The notes: a model not told the origin generated them from the sequence alone. 64,000 nucleotides of DNA from Candidatus Sulfotelmatobacter kueseliae (GCA_900290255.1 OMOD01000007.1:46000-109999); one strand, 5' to 3'. Counted from the stretch's first letter, positions 35,384-44,933 are shown. Numbers and translations: made by a program.

Positions 35384-36823
35384 ATGCAGAAAGTCCGCGT
35401 CCTTATATGCAGCATTGTAATGGTACTGATTGTTCCCGCCGTCGCGCAGACTGCCGCGCATTCGAAATCCCCGCAGGCGTTCCGTCTCTATCAAGAAGGT
35501 CTCAGGCTGCAGGAAAACCGCCGAAGTTATGAAGCGATGCAGAAATGGCGCGAAGCCACAAAACTCGACCCGAACCTGGCGCTCGCTTGGGCGATGCTTT
35601 CTATCGTCGAGACCAGCCCCGATTCTGCACGCGAAGATCGAGAGAAAGCACGCAACCTGATTGAGCATCAGCCACAGGGCGGCGTTGACGATCTGTTGAT
35701 TCGCTGGATCGTCAGCCGGTCCGAGACCGAACTTATGTATTCGATCCAAGTCGCCAACGACCTGGTATCAAAGCATCCAGACCAGAAACGCATTCTGTGG
35801 ACCGTTGGCTCCTGGTATGGGTTTCAGATGCACCAGTACGATCAAGACGTCGCCTTGCAGGAGGCGGCTCTGAAAATTGACCCGGACTTCGCTCCCGCGC
35901 TCGACGAGCTGGGATTCGCGTACGCGCATCTGCAACGATTCGACCGCGCCGTCGAAATGATCAGGCGTTACGCGGAGCAGGTGCCGAACGAACCCAATTC
36001 AGAGGATTCCTACGGTGAGGTGCTGCGCCTTGCCGGGCGCTATGAAGATTCCTTGGAGCATTACCGTCGTGCGCTGAAGATCCTGCCTACGTTTGAATCC
36101 TCCCAACTGGGCCTCGGCGACACTTACGCCTTGATGGGGGACGAGAAGAAGGCGCGAGAGGAATATGAGAAGTGCAGCAGCGTCGGCCCAGTCAGTGTGC
36201 GCCTCGACTGCCGCAAGATGTCGATCTATACCTACGTGCGCGAAGGTAATGACGAAGAAGCTGCAAAGCTCCTGACCGACTTCGCGCAGCAGATGCATTC
36301 TGTGAAACGCATTTCCCTGGAACTGGAAAGCGTGATCGCTCTCGGGTTGATTGCGAAGAAAACCGACGCTGCATTCGGATATTTTGACCAGGCAATTGCG
36401 GCGGCCAAAGCCAGCAAAACGATTCCCCCGTCGGACCGTGAAGAAACCATGGCGCGGGTGATGGCATACAAGGTTCGCATTGCCAGCGCCAATGGCGAAA
36501 ACGAGACAGCGCAGAAGGTACAAGCCGAACTTGAGGCCATGGACGCGTCCACGAAGGATCCCAACGTTTATGCGGCCATGCAGGGAGGAAGAGGCGCGCT
36601 GCTGTATTACCAGGAGAAGTATGACGACGCCTCCGGCGCGCTACAGGATGATGCCAACGACATGTTCTCGACGTTACTGCTGACACGGTGCTATGAGCAC
36701 CATGGTGGGAAAGCTGCTGCCTACAAGTTAAAGAAATCGATCGTTGAGGATCACACCATGGACATCGATCTCGCCCTGGTGCAAAGGGAGATCAAAGGCC
36801 GGTTGTCCGATTCGGGGCGATAG
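35384..36823 (+). CDS. Secreted TPR-repeat protein
   Basis: 479 residues with a signal peptide (VLICSIVMVLIVPAVAQT). Tetratricopeptide-like helices begin with FRLYQEGLRLQENRRSYEAMQKWREATKLDPNLALAW and recur at QDVALQEAALKIDPDFAPALDELGFAYAHLQRF and NSEDSYGEVLRLAGRYEDSLEHYRRALKILPT. Further helical repeats follow to the C-terminus. Such proteins scaffold other proteins. It precedes the decaheme cytochrome by 54 bp on the same strand and may help assemble or anchor that system; this is inference from position. Confidence 0.82.
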   Translation: MQKVRVLICSIVMVLIVPAVAQTAAHSKSPQAFRLYQEGLRLQENRRSYEAMQKWREATKLDPNLALAWAMLSIVETSPDSAREDREKARNLIEHQPQGGVDDLLIRWIVSRSETELMYSIQVANDLVSKHPDQKRILWTVGSWYGFQMHQYDQDVALQEAALKIDPDFAPALDELGFAYAHLQRFDRAVEMIRRYAEQVPNEPNSEDSYGEVLRLAGRYEDSLEHYRRALKILPTFESSQLGLGDTYALMGDEKKAREEYEKCSSVGPVSVRLDCRKMSIYTYVREGNDEEAAKLLTDFAQQMHSVKRISLELESVIALGLIAKKTDAAFGYFDQAIAAAKASKTIPPSDREETMARVMAYKVRIASANGENETAQKVQAELEAMDASTKDPNVYAAMQGGRGALLYYQEKYDDASGALQDDANDMFSTLLLTRCYEHHGGKAAAYKLKKSIVEDHTMDIDLALVQREIKGRLSDSGR

Positions 36824-36877
36824 AGGGCGGCAAGTGGAAGTAGTCGATTGAGTCTATGCGCTGGTTAGGGAGCAAGG

Positions 36878-37825
36878 ATGAAAGACTTACTAAGTCGCAG
36901 ACGATGTTTCGTCTGGGTTGCCGCATTCCTGCTGCTATCGATGTTCGCCACCGCGTTGGCGGCGGCTAGTAAGCACAGCGGAAGCGATGCGCAAACGCCA
37001 ACAACGGCACCAGTTTTGTCCGCTGCCGGGGCAAAATATGTCGGCAGTGACCAGTGCAAAATCTGTCACGCGGACCAGGCTCGCATGATGGAGGCGACGC
37101 CGCATTACCGTATTTTTGGCGCAGACAAGCAGGCTGGCGCAGAAGGCTGCGAAGTTTGCCATGGGCCTGGTTCTGCCCACATCGATGGAGGAGGAGACAG
37201 GAGCAAGATCTCCCGCCTGGGAGAAGTCAAATCGGGTGAGGTGCTTGGTGTCTGTCTGAACTGCCACGCTGAGCGCGCGAACCAAATGCACTTCAATCGC
37301 AGCCAGCATGCCAGCGCGGGCGTGACCTGTGTCGATTGTCACCGCGTGCATACTTCCAAGGCGGAACCGCTGCTTGCCGAGAAGGAGCTTGACCTGTGTT
37401 ACGGCTGCCACCAGGAGACGAAGAGCGACTTCGCCAAGCCTTTTCACCATCGCGTAAACGAAGGCCTGGTGCAATGCAACGACTGCCATAACATTCATGG
37501 GACGGCGACTGTGCGGCAGGCACGAACCCTGCCGAGCGGGGATGCCGTTTGCTACAAGTGCCATGCCGACAAGCAGGGGCCATTCGTTTATGAGCATGTG
37601 CCGGTGAAGACCGAAGGCTGCACCACTTGCCACACCCCCCACGGTTCCACCAATCCTCGGCTCCTGAAAGTGAGCCAGGTGAACATGCTCTGTCTGCAGT
37701 GCCATACCTTCCCGGCGGTGGGGCCGGCCGGGCCCGTACACAATCAATCAGCGAAGTACCAGGCCTGCACCATGTGTCACAACCAGATTCATGGGTCCAA
37801 CTTCAGCAGTGTCTTTTTCAAGTGA
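36878..37825 (+). CDS. DmsE/MtrA-type periplasmic decaheme c-type cytochrome
   Basis: 315 residues with a signal peptide (FVWVAAFLLLSMFATALAAA). Exactly ten CXXCH heme-binding motifs can be counted: CKICH, CEVCH, CLNCH, CVDCH, CYGCH, CNDCH, CYKCH, CTTCH, CLQCH and CTMCH. Length and heme number equal those of MtrA and DmsE, which carry electrons through an outer-membrane barrel. The next gene, nine bases downstream, encodes an MtrB-like barrel, so the two probably form a porin-cytochrome pair. Whether it serves metal reduction, electron uptake or another process cannot be read from sequence. Heme attachment requires export and cytochrome c maturation genes not in this window. Confidence 0.93.
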   Translation: MKDLLSRRRCFVWVAAFLLLSMFATALAAASKHSGSDAQTPTTAPVLSAAGAKYVGSDQCKICHADQARMMEATPHYRIFGADKQAGAEGCEVCHGPGSAHIDGGGDRSKISRLGEVKSGEVLGVCLNCHAERANQMHFNRSQHASAGVTCVDCHRVHTSKAEPLLAEKELDLCYGCHQETKSDFAKPFHHRVNEGLVQCNDCHNIHGTATVRQARTLPSGDAVCYKCHADKQGPFVYEHVPVKTEGCTTCHTPHGSTNPRLLKVSQVNMLCLQCHTFPAVGPAGPVHNQSAKYQACTMCHNQIHGSNFSSVFFK

Positions 37826-37834
37826 GGGGAACCG

Positions 37835-40291
37835 ATGCCGTTGCCAAGACAACTCGCTCTGCGACCCCAATTCGGGCGAGGACAAATTTGTGTGGAGACG
37901 GGCGCCTCGCCCGGCCAAGCTGAGCGCACCGGGGCCGTCAAGGCCGCTATTGGATTCACGGGGTGGAGCAGTTCGCCAGCCGCCTGTGACCACAGTAACT
38001 GTGGACTTGTGCTGTTTCTCGCCGCGCTGGCCGCGTTCTTGATGTTGTCGTCGTCAAACTCGCTCTTTGCGCAATCTTCCAGCGCTGGCCAGAATCTGGC
38101 CGCGGAGCCAGATGGAGTTATCAGCAGCGGTTATCGAATTCACTCGTCGGGTGAGCTAGGCTACCGGTCCAGCGACATAAGCGGCAGTGGCGATATGTAC
38201 GACACATTAGTGAATCTGCAGACCGGTCCGCGATTTCTCGACGAGACGCTTTCGATGCAATCGCTGGATCACCGGGGCGTGCCTTTCGACAATCTTTACC
38301 TCAACAGCTTTGGATGGGGAGGCGATCCCAACAATGTCTTGGGGATTCGGGCCGACAAGAACAAGTGGTACAAACTCGCAGGCAATTTCCGCCGCGATCA
38401 GAGCTTCTCCGATTTCAACTTGCTGGCCAATCCCCTGAATCCTCCAACCTCCACTCCGTCGATTCCTGTGCTGAACTCGCCCCACTCATTCGATACGACG
38501 CGGCGTATGAGCGACGTCGACCTCACTCTGCTGCCGCAGTCGTGGGTCAGCTTTCGCCTGGGGTTTTCGCACAACAATATGACCGGGCCTTCGTACAGCA
38601 GCATCCACGACGGCACTGACGCTCTGCTCCTCCAGGACTGGAACACAACCATGAACTCCTACCGTTTGGGGGCGGACTGGAGGATTCTGCCGCGAACGGT
38701 TCTCAGCTACGACCAATTCCTCGATTACTACAAGGGCGACACGGACTACCAACTGGCGCCCTTCGCGCCGGCGCTTCTGTCCACTGGAACTCCGGTTGAG
38801 TTGGGTTTGTCCATCGACACGGCGAACAAGGAACCGTGTGCCGTGTTGCCGCCGGCGACCAGTCTGATCGTCGGCGGAGTCCTGACCAACAACACCTGCA
38901 GCGCCTACTTCGGTTATTCGCGGAACCAGCGGATTCGTACTTCCACGCCCACCGAGCGGCTCAGTTGGCGCAGCACTGACCTCCAGCGGTTAGACCTGGT
39001 CGGTTCTTATTCCTACAGTTCCGCCGCAATGAACACGCCCTTGGACGAGAATTTCGCTGGTCTGATCACGCGTACCCACACTCTCGCCTTCAACGGCACC
39101 GGTGTCGCCGACGCGAACCGAATTTCCAACGTGCTCGATCTCGAGGCCACACTGCACCTGAACCAGCATCTGCGCCTGGTTGAGACATTCTATTTTTGGG
39201 CCTACCGCATTCCGCAGAATGGCAATTTCACCGAGATCGACAGGGATTGCACAGTGCCAGCTACGTGCACGCTGCTGACTCCGCTGAGCGCCACTACGCC
39301 CACGATCATTACCACCCTGCCCCAATCGTCTTTCAACCAAACCTGGAACAGAAATGAGACCGAATTAGCTTGGGACATTTCGAAGGAGGCGGGAGCACGT
39401 ATCGGTTTCCGCTATGGTGATCGGGTCTTCGACGTCTTCAACGATTATTCAGGCGTCGAGACCTACAACGGCTTTTCAACGACGGGCGAGGACCATTTCC
39501 TGGTCAACGAGTACACAGAACTCCTGGGCTTGTGGGCAAGGCCCACCCACGCCTTGCGGTTCAATTTCGATCTGGAGCACACCAATTACGACAACGTGAT
39601 CGTTCGCATGGCTCCGCGCAAGGAATCGCGGTACCGGTTCCAGACGACCTATAAACCCCGGCCGTGGGCGGTCTTGGGCGGGTCCATTAATATTCTGCAA
39701 GATGCCAACGCCGATGCACTAACCCAGTACGTGGGACACAACCAAAACTACGGACTTACCGCCTCGCTGACACCGCGCGAACGCTTCGGGCTGGATCTGG
39801 CGTACAACTTCAACAACGTGATCCAGAATGCCCTGATCTGTTTCAACGACACGCCGCCAGCCGGGGTGACACTCCCGTTTGTGGACGGCGCCACCACCCC
39901 TGTCAATTATTGTGGAAATACTCTAACCGGTGGAGTGGAAGTGCTCTCGGCCAATCCTCTACTGGCCAACTCGTATTACACCAACCATACTCAATTCGGA
40001 ATGACTGCCATCAGGTTCAAGCCCGTGAAGCGAATGACGGCTAACGTCGGCTACAGCATCACCAGTGTTGACGGCAGCACCCCGCAGTTCAACATTCTGC
40101 AGCCCCTCGGCTCGTTGCAGTACAAGTACTCGCAGCCAGTGGCCAACCTGAGCGTGGACATTGGCCATAAGTTGGCTTACAACATGGGCTGGAATTATTA
40201 TCAGTACAACGAGGGTTCGTTTGTCGGGCCCACCGCGCCACGCTATTTCCACGCGAACTCGGTGGTCGACTCCCTGCGTTACACATTCTGA
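37835..40291 (+). CDS. MtrB/PioB-like decaheme-associated outer-membrane beta-barrel
   Basis: 818 residues. The ATG at 37835 has a strong GAGGGG site 5 bases upstream, but the hydrophobic export segment (GLVLFLAALAAFLMLSSSNSLFAQ) begins only near residue 57, an unusually long basic leader; a GTG within the segment is an alternative start. The mature part has GYRIHSSGELGYRSSD, RFLDETLSMQSLDHRG, GDPNNVLGIRADKNKWYKLAGNFRRDQSFSDFNLLANPL and alternating beta strands to a C-terminal YTF. This resembles acidobacterial MtrB/PioB-family barrels, which sheath a decaheme cytochrome in the outer membrane. The CXXC pair near the N-terminus of Shewanella MtrB is not seen. Confidence 0.82.
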   Translation: MPLPRQLALRPQFGRGQICVETGASPGQAERTGAVKAAIGFTGWSSSPAACDHSNCGLVLFLAALAAFLMLSSSNSLFAQSSSAGQNLAAEPDGVISSGYRIHSSGELGYRSSDISGSGDMYDTLVNLQTGPRFLDETLSMQSLDHRGVPFDNLYLNSFGWGGDPNNVLGIRADKNKWYKLAGNFRRDQSFSDFNLLANPLNPPTSTPSIPVLNSPHSFDTTRRMSDVDLTLLPQSWVSFRLGFSHNNMTGPSYSSIHDGTDALLLQDWNTTMNSYRLGADWRILPRTVLSYDQFLDYYKGDTDYQLAPFAPALLSTGTPVELGLSIDTANKEPCAVLPPATSLIVGGVLTNNTCSAYFGYSRNQRIRTSTPTERLSWRSTDLQRLDLVGSYSYSSAAMNTPLDENFAGLITRTHTLAFNGTGVADANRISNVLDLEATLHLNQHLRLVETFYFWAYRIPQNGNFTEIDRDCTVPATCTLLTPLSATTPTIITTLPQSSFNQTWNRNETELAWDISKEAGARIGFRYGDRVFDVFNDYSGVETYNGFSTTGEDHFLVNEYTELLGLWARPTHALRFNFDLEHTNYDNVIVRMAPRKESRYRFQTTYKPRPWAVLGGSINILQDANADALTQYVGHNQNYGLTASLTPRERFGLDLAYNFNNVIQNALICFNDTPPAGVTLPFVDGATTPVNYCGNTLTGGVEVLSANPLLANSYYTNHTQFGMTAIRFKPVKRMTANVGYSITSVDGSTPQFNILQPLGSLQYKYSQPVANLSVDIGHKLAYNMGWNYYQYNEGSFVGPTAPRYFHANSVVDSLRYTF

Positions 40292-40310
40292 TGTTGCCTT
40301 CAAATGTGTA

Positions 40311-40343
40311 GCTGGAGGGGTGCGTTCGGGCGTTACCTCCAGC
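40311..40343. terminator. Hairpin downstream of the MtrB-like gene
   Basis: GCTGGAGG (40311-40318) pairs perfectly with CCTCCAGC (40336-40343) around a 17-base loop. There is no T-run after it, so it is only a weak candidate terminator or an mRNA-stabilising stem between the barrel gene and the SulP gene. Confidence 0.3.
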
Positions 40344-40383
40344 GCCTCTACCTTATCGCGGCCGCCGCTGCCATAATGTTACA

Positions 40384-42084
40384 ATGGTTGGTGCTTTCCT
40401 CAATGAAAATTGGCTTCCGAAGTCTGTCCTCTGTCTGCGTGACTATACCCGGCACAAATTCTTGCTCGATGTGATCGCGGGCCTTACGGTGGGGCTGGTG
40501 GCGCTGCCGCTGGCCATGGCATTCGCGATTGCTTCCGGACTGACGCCGCAAGCAGGAATCTACTGCGCGATCGTCACCGGTTTCCTGGTTTCCGCGCTGG
40601 GCGGGTCAAAGACCCAGATTGGCGGACCGACGGGCGCTTTTGTGGTTGTGGTGGCGGGCATCATCGCCGTGCATGGCGTCGATGGGTTGTTCATGTGCAC
40701 GGTCATGGCCGGCATTTTCTTGATCGTCATGGGGCTGACCGGCCTGGGCACGGCGGTGAAATTTATTCCCCGGCCCGTCGTCATCGGATTCACCAATGGC
40801 ATTGCTGTACTGATCGCCAGCACCCAGATCAAAGATTTTTTCGGCCTGCATCTCGACAAAGTGCCGGGAGTCTTCTGGCAGCGCGTGGAAGCGCTCGCCT
40901 CGAGCTTCCATACGCTGTCATTCGAAGCCACGGCGCTGGCCGTGTTCACGTTGCTGACCCTGATCATCTGCCGGGGTCTCTCGGCGCGCATCCCTGGACC
41001 GATTGTGGCGTTGCTTCTCAGCACCTGCGCCGTCTACTTTTTCCACCTGCCGGTGGAAACGATCGGGACGCGATTCGGGGGAATTCCGGGCGGATTGCCG
41101 CACTTGCAGATTCCGCAGTTCCGGTCAGACCTGATTCACGGCCTGCTCGGGCCGGCGTTCACGGTGGCGATGCTCGGCGCGATTGAGTCACTGATGTCGG
41201 CCGTGGTTTCTGACCGCATGAGCAACGACCGCCATAATCCCAACGTCGAACTGGTCGCACAAGGCGTGGCGAATGTATTTTCGCCGATGTTCGGCGGTCT
41301 GCCGGCAACGGGCGCGATCGCGCGCACGGCGACCAATATCCGCTCGGGAGCGCAATCGCCCGTAGCCGGGATCATCCACGCGCTGACTCTGCTGTGCATC
41401 TTGCTGTTTGCCGCCCCACTCGTCAGTTACATTCCCATGGCCGCTCTGGCGGGGATTCTGATGATCGTCTCCTACAACATGGGAGAGTGGCGCGAGATTC
41501 CGCAACTGCTGAAGTTGACCAAAACCGACATCAGCATTTGGCTGGTGACGTTTGCGCTGACCGTGTTTGCCGATCTCACGGTCGCGGTCGAGGCCGGAAT
41601 GATTCTGGCGGCGCTGCTGTTCATCAGCCGCGTGGCCTCAACCACCACCGTCTCGCAAGTGACCGACGACTACGTCGAAGATGGACGCGTGCACATTTTG
41701 CAGGACAAGGACATTCCGTATTACGCGACCATTTTTCGCATTCATGGGCCATTCTTGTTTGGCGCGACGGACAAGATTTCCGCCGTCACCGAAAATCTGC
41801 ACCGGCTTCCGCCGGTGGTCATTCTGCGGTTGCGGAACATGACCGCCCTCGACGCGACCGGACTGTTTGCCATCGAAGAAGCGGCCAAGCAACTGCACGC
41901 CAGCAAACGCACATTGATTCTGTGCGGGGCGCGCGAGCAACCCTTGAAGCTGATGCACCAGGCGGCGGAATTTGAAGAGGTACTCGGCAAGGAGAACATC
42001 TGCGACAACGTTCAGGAAGCGCTGAGACGGGCCGAGGAAGTGTACGAAGGGCTGCAGCCGCAGACCCCGGCGGGCAAGCTCTGA
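40384..42084 (+). CDS. SulP-family inorganic anion transporter with STAS domain
   Basis: 566 residues. The membrane part begins KFLLDVIAGLTVGLVALPLAMAFAIASGLTPQAGIYCAIVTGFLVSALGGSKTQIGGPTGAF, the signature of SulP/SLC26 transporters, and continues with GLGTAVKFIPRPVVIGFTNGIAVLIASTQIKDFFG. About ten to fourteen helices are visible. The C-terminal STAS domain includes FRIHGPFLFGATDKI and VILRLRNMTALDATGLFAIEE. Members carry sulfate, bicarbonate or dicarboxylates; the substrate here is unknown. It follows the electron-transfer genes but has its own spacing, so co-function is not implied. Confidence 0.93.
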   Translation: MVGAFLNENWLPKSVLCLRDYTRHKFLLDVIAGLTVGLVALPLAMAFAIASGLTPQAGIYCAIVTGFLVSALGGSKTQIGGPTGAFVVVVAGIIAVHGVDGLFMCTVMAGIFLIVMGLTGLGTAVKFIPRPVVIGFTNGIAVLIASTQIKDFFGLHLDKVPGVFWQRVEALASSFHTLSFEATALAVFTLLTLIICRGLSARIPGPIVALLLSTCAVYFFHLPVETIGTRFGGIPGGLPHLQIPQFRSDLIHGLLGPAFTVAMLGAIESLMSAVVSDRMSNDRHNPNVELVAQGVANVFSPMFGGLPATGAIARTATNIRSGAQSPVAGIIHALTLLCILLFAAPLVSYIPMAALAGILMIVSYNMGEWREIPQLLKLTKTDISIWLVTFALTVFADLTVAVEAGMILAALLFISRVASTTTVSQVTDDYVEDGRVHILQDKDIPYYATIFRIHGPFLFGATDKISAVTENLHRLPPVVILRLRNMTALDATGLFAIEEAAKQLHASKRTLILCGAREQPLKLMHQAAEFEEVLGKENICDNVQEALRRAEEVYEGLQPQTPAGKL

Positions 42085-42335
42085 CCAAAGAAAACCCCGC
42101 AAAAGCCGCCGAGGTTTCGCAAACAGCGCGGAGGAAACGGCAAGTTTCAGACATGAACTGCCCCTGTTTCACGCCTGCGTTGCCATCCCCAGAGCAGGCG
42201 CGATAAGATGATGCGTACACATCTCTCCGCTCTTATTCCAGTGACTTTTTGCGAAAGCAGCCCTGCGGGCGAGGAGTGTGCGGCCCGGAACGGCGCAGGC
42301 ATGTGCCTGCTCGAATTCTCCTGACGGAGCTGGAA

Positions 42336-43661
42336 TTGAAAAAAGGTAAAACCGCGGTGATCGTAGGGGCCCAGTGGGGCGATGAGGGCAAGGGGAAGAT
42401 CGTCGACGTGTTGTCGGAAAACTTCTCGGTCGTCGCTCGCTACGCCGGCGGACACAATGCCGGCCACACCGTCGTTATCAACAACAAGAAGTTCATTCTC
42501 CAGCTTGTTCCCTGCGGCGTGTTGCGCGCCAGATGCCGCAGCGTCATCGGCAACGGTGTGGTGCTTGATCCGCTGGCCTTTCTGAAAGAGGTTGGCTCTC
42601 TGCGCGAAGCCGGGGTGAAGGTGGATGGGAATCTGTTTGTTTCCAACCGCGCCCACGTAATTCTGCCTTACCACCGCATGATCGAACTGGCTGCCGAGAA
42701 TGCCCCGGGACGGGTGAAGATCGGCACCACTTCGCGGGGCATTGGGCCTGCTTATGAAGACAAGATGGGCCGCCGCGGCTTACGCGTCGCTGATTTGCTG
42801 GACCTCGAACTGCTGAAAAAGCACATCGAGAACGCGGTGCATGAGAAGAACATGATTGCGCACGCGTTGTTCAACACCGAACCGCTCGACGCCGACAAGA
42901 TGTACAAGGAATACGCACAGGCGGCAGAGAAAATTGCCCCGTTTGTCTGCGACACGGCCGTGCTGCTGAATCAGGCGCTGGACGCCGGCGAATCCATCTT
43001 GTTTGAAGGCGCGCAGGGAACGATGCTCGACATCGATCACGGTACCTATCCCTTCGTGACCTCTTCGAGTGCGACTTCGGGTGGTGCGGTCATCGGGACG
43101 GGCGTGGCTCCCAATGCGATCAATTCGGTCATCGGCATTACCAAGGCATACTGCACGCGCGTGGGGGAAGGTCCGTTCCCCAGCGAGGAAAAGGGCGCGG
43201 CCGGCGAGAACCTGCGCAAGCGCGGCAACGAATACGGCGCGGTCACGGGGCGCCCTCGCCGCACGGGATGGCTCGATCTGCCGCTGCTGCGCTACTCCGG
43301 CATGATCAACGGCACGTCGTGGCTGGTCGTGACCAAACTCGACGTGCTTGACGATCTGGAGGAAATCCCGGTGTGTGTCGGCTACAAAATCGACGGTAAG
43401 GCAACCGCCGAAGCACCCGCGCAGGCCAGCGGCTTCGAAAAGATCGAGTGCATTTACCGGAAGCTGCCCGGCTGGCGGACTTCGACCGAAGGCATCGCAG
43501 AATACGAGAAACTGCCCCGGCAAGCGCGGGAATACCTGGCATTTCTGGGAAAGGAAGCCGGGGCGAAAATCGGCATGATTTCGACCGGTCCCGACCGCGA
43601 CCATACCATCCTGGTGGACGAGTTCGTTTCTGAGTTGAAGGCCGCCGCAAAGAAGGCCTAG
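42336..43661 (+). CDS. purA: Adenylosuccinate synthase
   Basis: GTP-dependent ligation of IMP and aspartate in AMP synthesis, in the cytoplasm. The frame is open from 42249, but a TTG at 42336 preceded by ACGGAG at six bases gives the usual PurA N-terminus, KKGKTAVIVGAQWGDEGKGKIVD. This contains the GDEGKGK loop. HNAGHT, TTSRGIGPAYEDKMGRRGLRV, FEGAQGTMLDIDHGTYPFVTSS, GRPRRTGWLDLP and the C-terminal STGPDRDHTI are all present. 441 residues, normal. A second purine gene, purS, lies 11.6 kb away, not in an operon. Confidence 0.97.
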   Translation: MKKGKTAVIVGAQWGDEGKGKIVDVLSENFSVVARYAGGHNAGHTVVINNKKFILQLVPCGVLRARCRSVIGNGVVLDPLAFLKEVGSLREAGVKVDGNLFVSNRAHVILPYHRMIELAAENAPGRVKIGTTSRGIGPAYEDKMGRRGLRVADLLDLELLKKHIENAVHEKNMIAHALFNTEPLDADKMYKEYAQAAEKIAPFVCDTAVLLNQALDAGESILFEGAQGTMLDIDHGTYPFVTSSSATSGGAVIGTGVAPNAINSVIGITKAYCTRVGEGPFPSEEKGAAGENLRKRGNEYGAVTGRPRRTGWLDLPLLRYSGMINGTSWLVVTKLDVLDDLEEIPVCVGYKIDGKATAEAPAQASGFEKIECIYRKLPGWRTSTEGIAEYEKLPRQAREYLAFLGKEAGAKIGMISTGPDRDHTILVDEFVSELKAAAKKA

Positions 43662-43736
43662 AATGCCCTTCTCCGGCTCGTGGTTTAGCAAACCGGCTCG
43701 CGTCGCGAGCCAAGGGCCGCGGGGAAGGAGCGAACG

Positions 43737-44024
43737 ATGGTGGTGTTGGCGGTTACCTGGATGGCGAAAGTTGGGCACGAAGCCGAAGTTGCCGCACTCT
43801 TTGAAAAACTGACCGAACAATCCCGCAAGGAACCGGGCTGCGCCATGTACCAGGTGCACCGGCACAAGACCGAACCGCGCCGCTTCTTCATCTACGAGCA
43901 GTACAAGGACGACGCCGCGATTGAAGCCCACCGCAGCGCTCCGCACTTTCTGCAGTTTGCGCGCAAGGATCTCCCCAAAGTCGCCGACCGCGTGGAAGGG
44001 CATTTGTTAGAGCCGCTCGGCTGA
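43737..44024 (+). CDS. Antibiotic-biosynthesis-monooxygenase (ABM) fold protein, putative quinol monooxygenase
   Basis: 95 residues, a single ABM ferredoxin-like dimeric alpha/beta-barrel. AVTWMAKVGHEAEVAALFEKLTEQSRKEPGCAMYQVHR and FFIYEQYKDDAAIEAHRSAPHF are standard for the family. GGGGAAGGAGCG lies just before the ATG. Members oxidise quinols or degrade reactive aromatics without cofactor, but many have no known substrate. It follows purA by 75 bp on the same strand. Confidence 0.85.
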   Translation: MVVLAVTWMAKVGHEAEVAALFEKLTEQSRKEPGCAMYQVHRHKTEPRRFFIYEQYKDDAAIEAHRSAPHFLQFARKDLPKVADRVEGHLLEPLG

Positions 44025-44083
44025 GTGCAGCGCCGGCGCCCCGCCCGCGTGGTTGACGCCGTAGGGCGCGGCGCGTGCGTGGA

Positions 44084-44275
44084 CTATTTCCCTTTGTCCG
44101 CCATCAACTCGCCGCCGCTCGCATAGCTTTCCTTGGACACTTCGTGGAAGGCTACGATGATTGCCTCCCGCCGCGCGCCGGCTTCTTCGACTAACGCGTC
44201 GGTGATGCGCTTGGCGAGTTTGCGTTTCTGATCGGCGGTGCGGCCCGTGAGCATCGTGATTTGAACTAGAGGCAT
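44084..44275 (-). CDS. 4-oxalocrotonate tautomerase family protein
   Basis: 63 residues beginning MPLVQITMLTGRTADQKRKLAKRITDAL. Removal of Met exposes Pro-1, the catalytic base of this superfamily. The size is exactly that of a single tautomerase subunit, which normally forms hexamers. HEVSKESYASGGELMADK is the usual C-terminal part. The natural substrate is unknown. It is the last gene of a minus-strand series after ndk. Confidence 0.9.
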   Translation of the reverse strand: MPLVQITMLTGRTADQKRKLAKRITDALVEEAGARREAIIVAFHEVSKESYASGGELMADKGK

Positions 44276-44365
44276 AAGAACCCAGTTGTCAGTGGCCAGT
44301 AAGACCGGGGAACTTTTTCGAGTTAACCCTGGCCTTATCCGTGAAAATCTGTGGGAATCCGTGGC

Positions 44366-44791
44366 CTATTTTGCCAGTTCATATCCGGCAAAAAAGAAGC
44401 TCAGTTCGAAGCGCGCCGTGTCTTCGGCGTCGGAGCCGTGAACTGCGTTGCGCTCGATGTTGGTCGCCCACTTCTTGCGGATCGTGCCTTCCTCGGCGTT
44501 GGCCGGGTTGGTGGCGCCCATGAGCTTGCGCAGATCGGCGATGGCGTTTTCCTTTTCCAGCGCCAGCGCGACGATCGGCCCGCTCGACATGAAGTCGGTC
44601 AGCGAATTGTAGAACGGCCTCCCGGCGTGCACCGCATAAAACTGCTCCGCCTGATGCTTGGAGATTTCCAGCATCTTCATGGCGAGGATGCGGAATCCAT
44701 TTTTCTCGAATTGTTCAATGATGTCGCCGATGGCGTTCTTGCGCACGGCGTCAGGTTTAACGATGGTAAGTGTGCGTTGCAGGGTCTTCAT
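44366..44791 (-). CDS. ndk: Nucleoside diphosphate kinase
   Basis: 141 residues. Transfers the gamma phosphate between nucleoside triphosphates and diphosphates. [41 protein letters not shown] is the conserved opening. [20 protein letters not shown] has the catalytic His in [25 protein letters not shown] and [19 protein letters not shown] complete the nucleotide site. It lies downstream of sucD, and the intervening 169 bp hold an inverted-repeat element. Confidence 0.97.
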   Translation of the reverse strand: MKTLQRTLTIVKPDAVRKNAIGDIIEQFEKNGFRILAMKMLEISKHQAEQFYAVHAGRPFYNSLTDFMSSGPIVALALEKENAIADLRKLMGATNPANAEEGTIRKKWATNIERNAVHGSDAEDTARFELSFFFAGYELAK

Positions 44792-44851
44792 AAGTTCGGT
44801 CGTTGGTCCTTGGTCGTTAGTCGTTGGCGAAGGTTATCCACGGTCGCGTGA

Positions 44852-44933
44852 ATTGCAGATTTCTGATTTCAGATTAAATCGAACTGCAAGCAATGATGTC
44901 AGAATCTGCAATCTGAAATCTGACTTCTGCAAT
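44852..44933. repeat. Imperfect long inverted repeat between sucD and ndk
   Basis: The left arm, starting ATTGCAGATTTCTGATT (44852-44875), pairs with the right arm ending CTGACTTCTGCAAT (44903-44933) with a few gaps around AGATTTCAGATT. It would form a long RNA or DNA hairpin. Composition (AT-rich, simple permutations of ATCTGCAAT/CAGATT) differs from its neighbours. It resembles in style the inverted repeat at 61427-61499. Confidence 0.6.

Noticed and set aside
42780-44003. 407-codon open frame antisense to purA and the ABM gene
   Set aside because: It overlaps two well-supported genes and shows no family motif.
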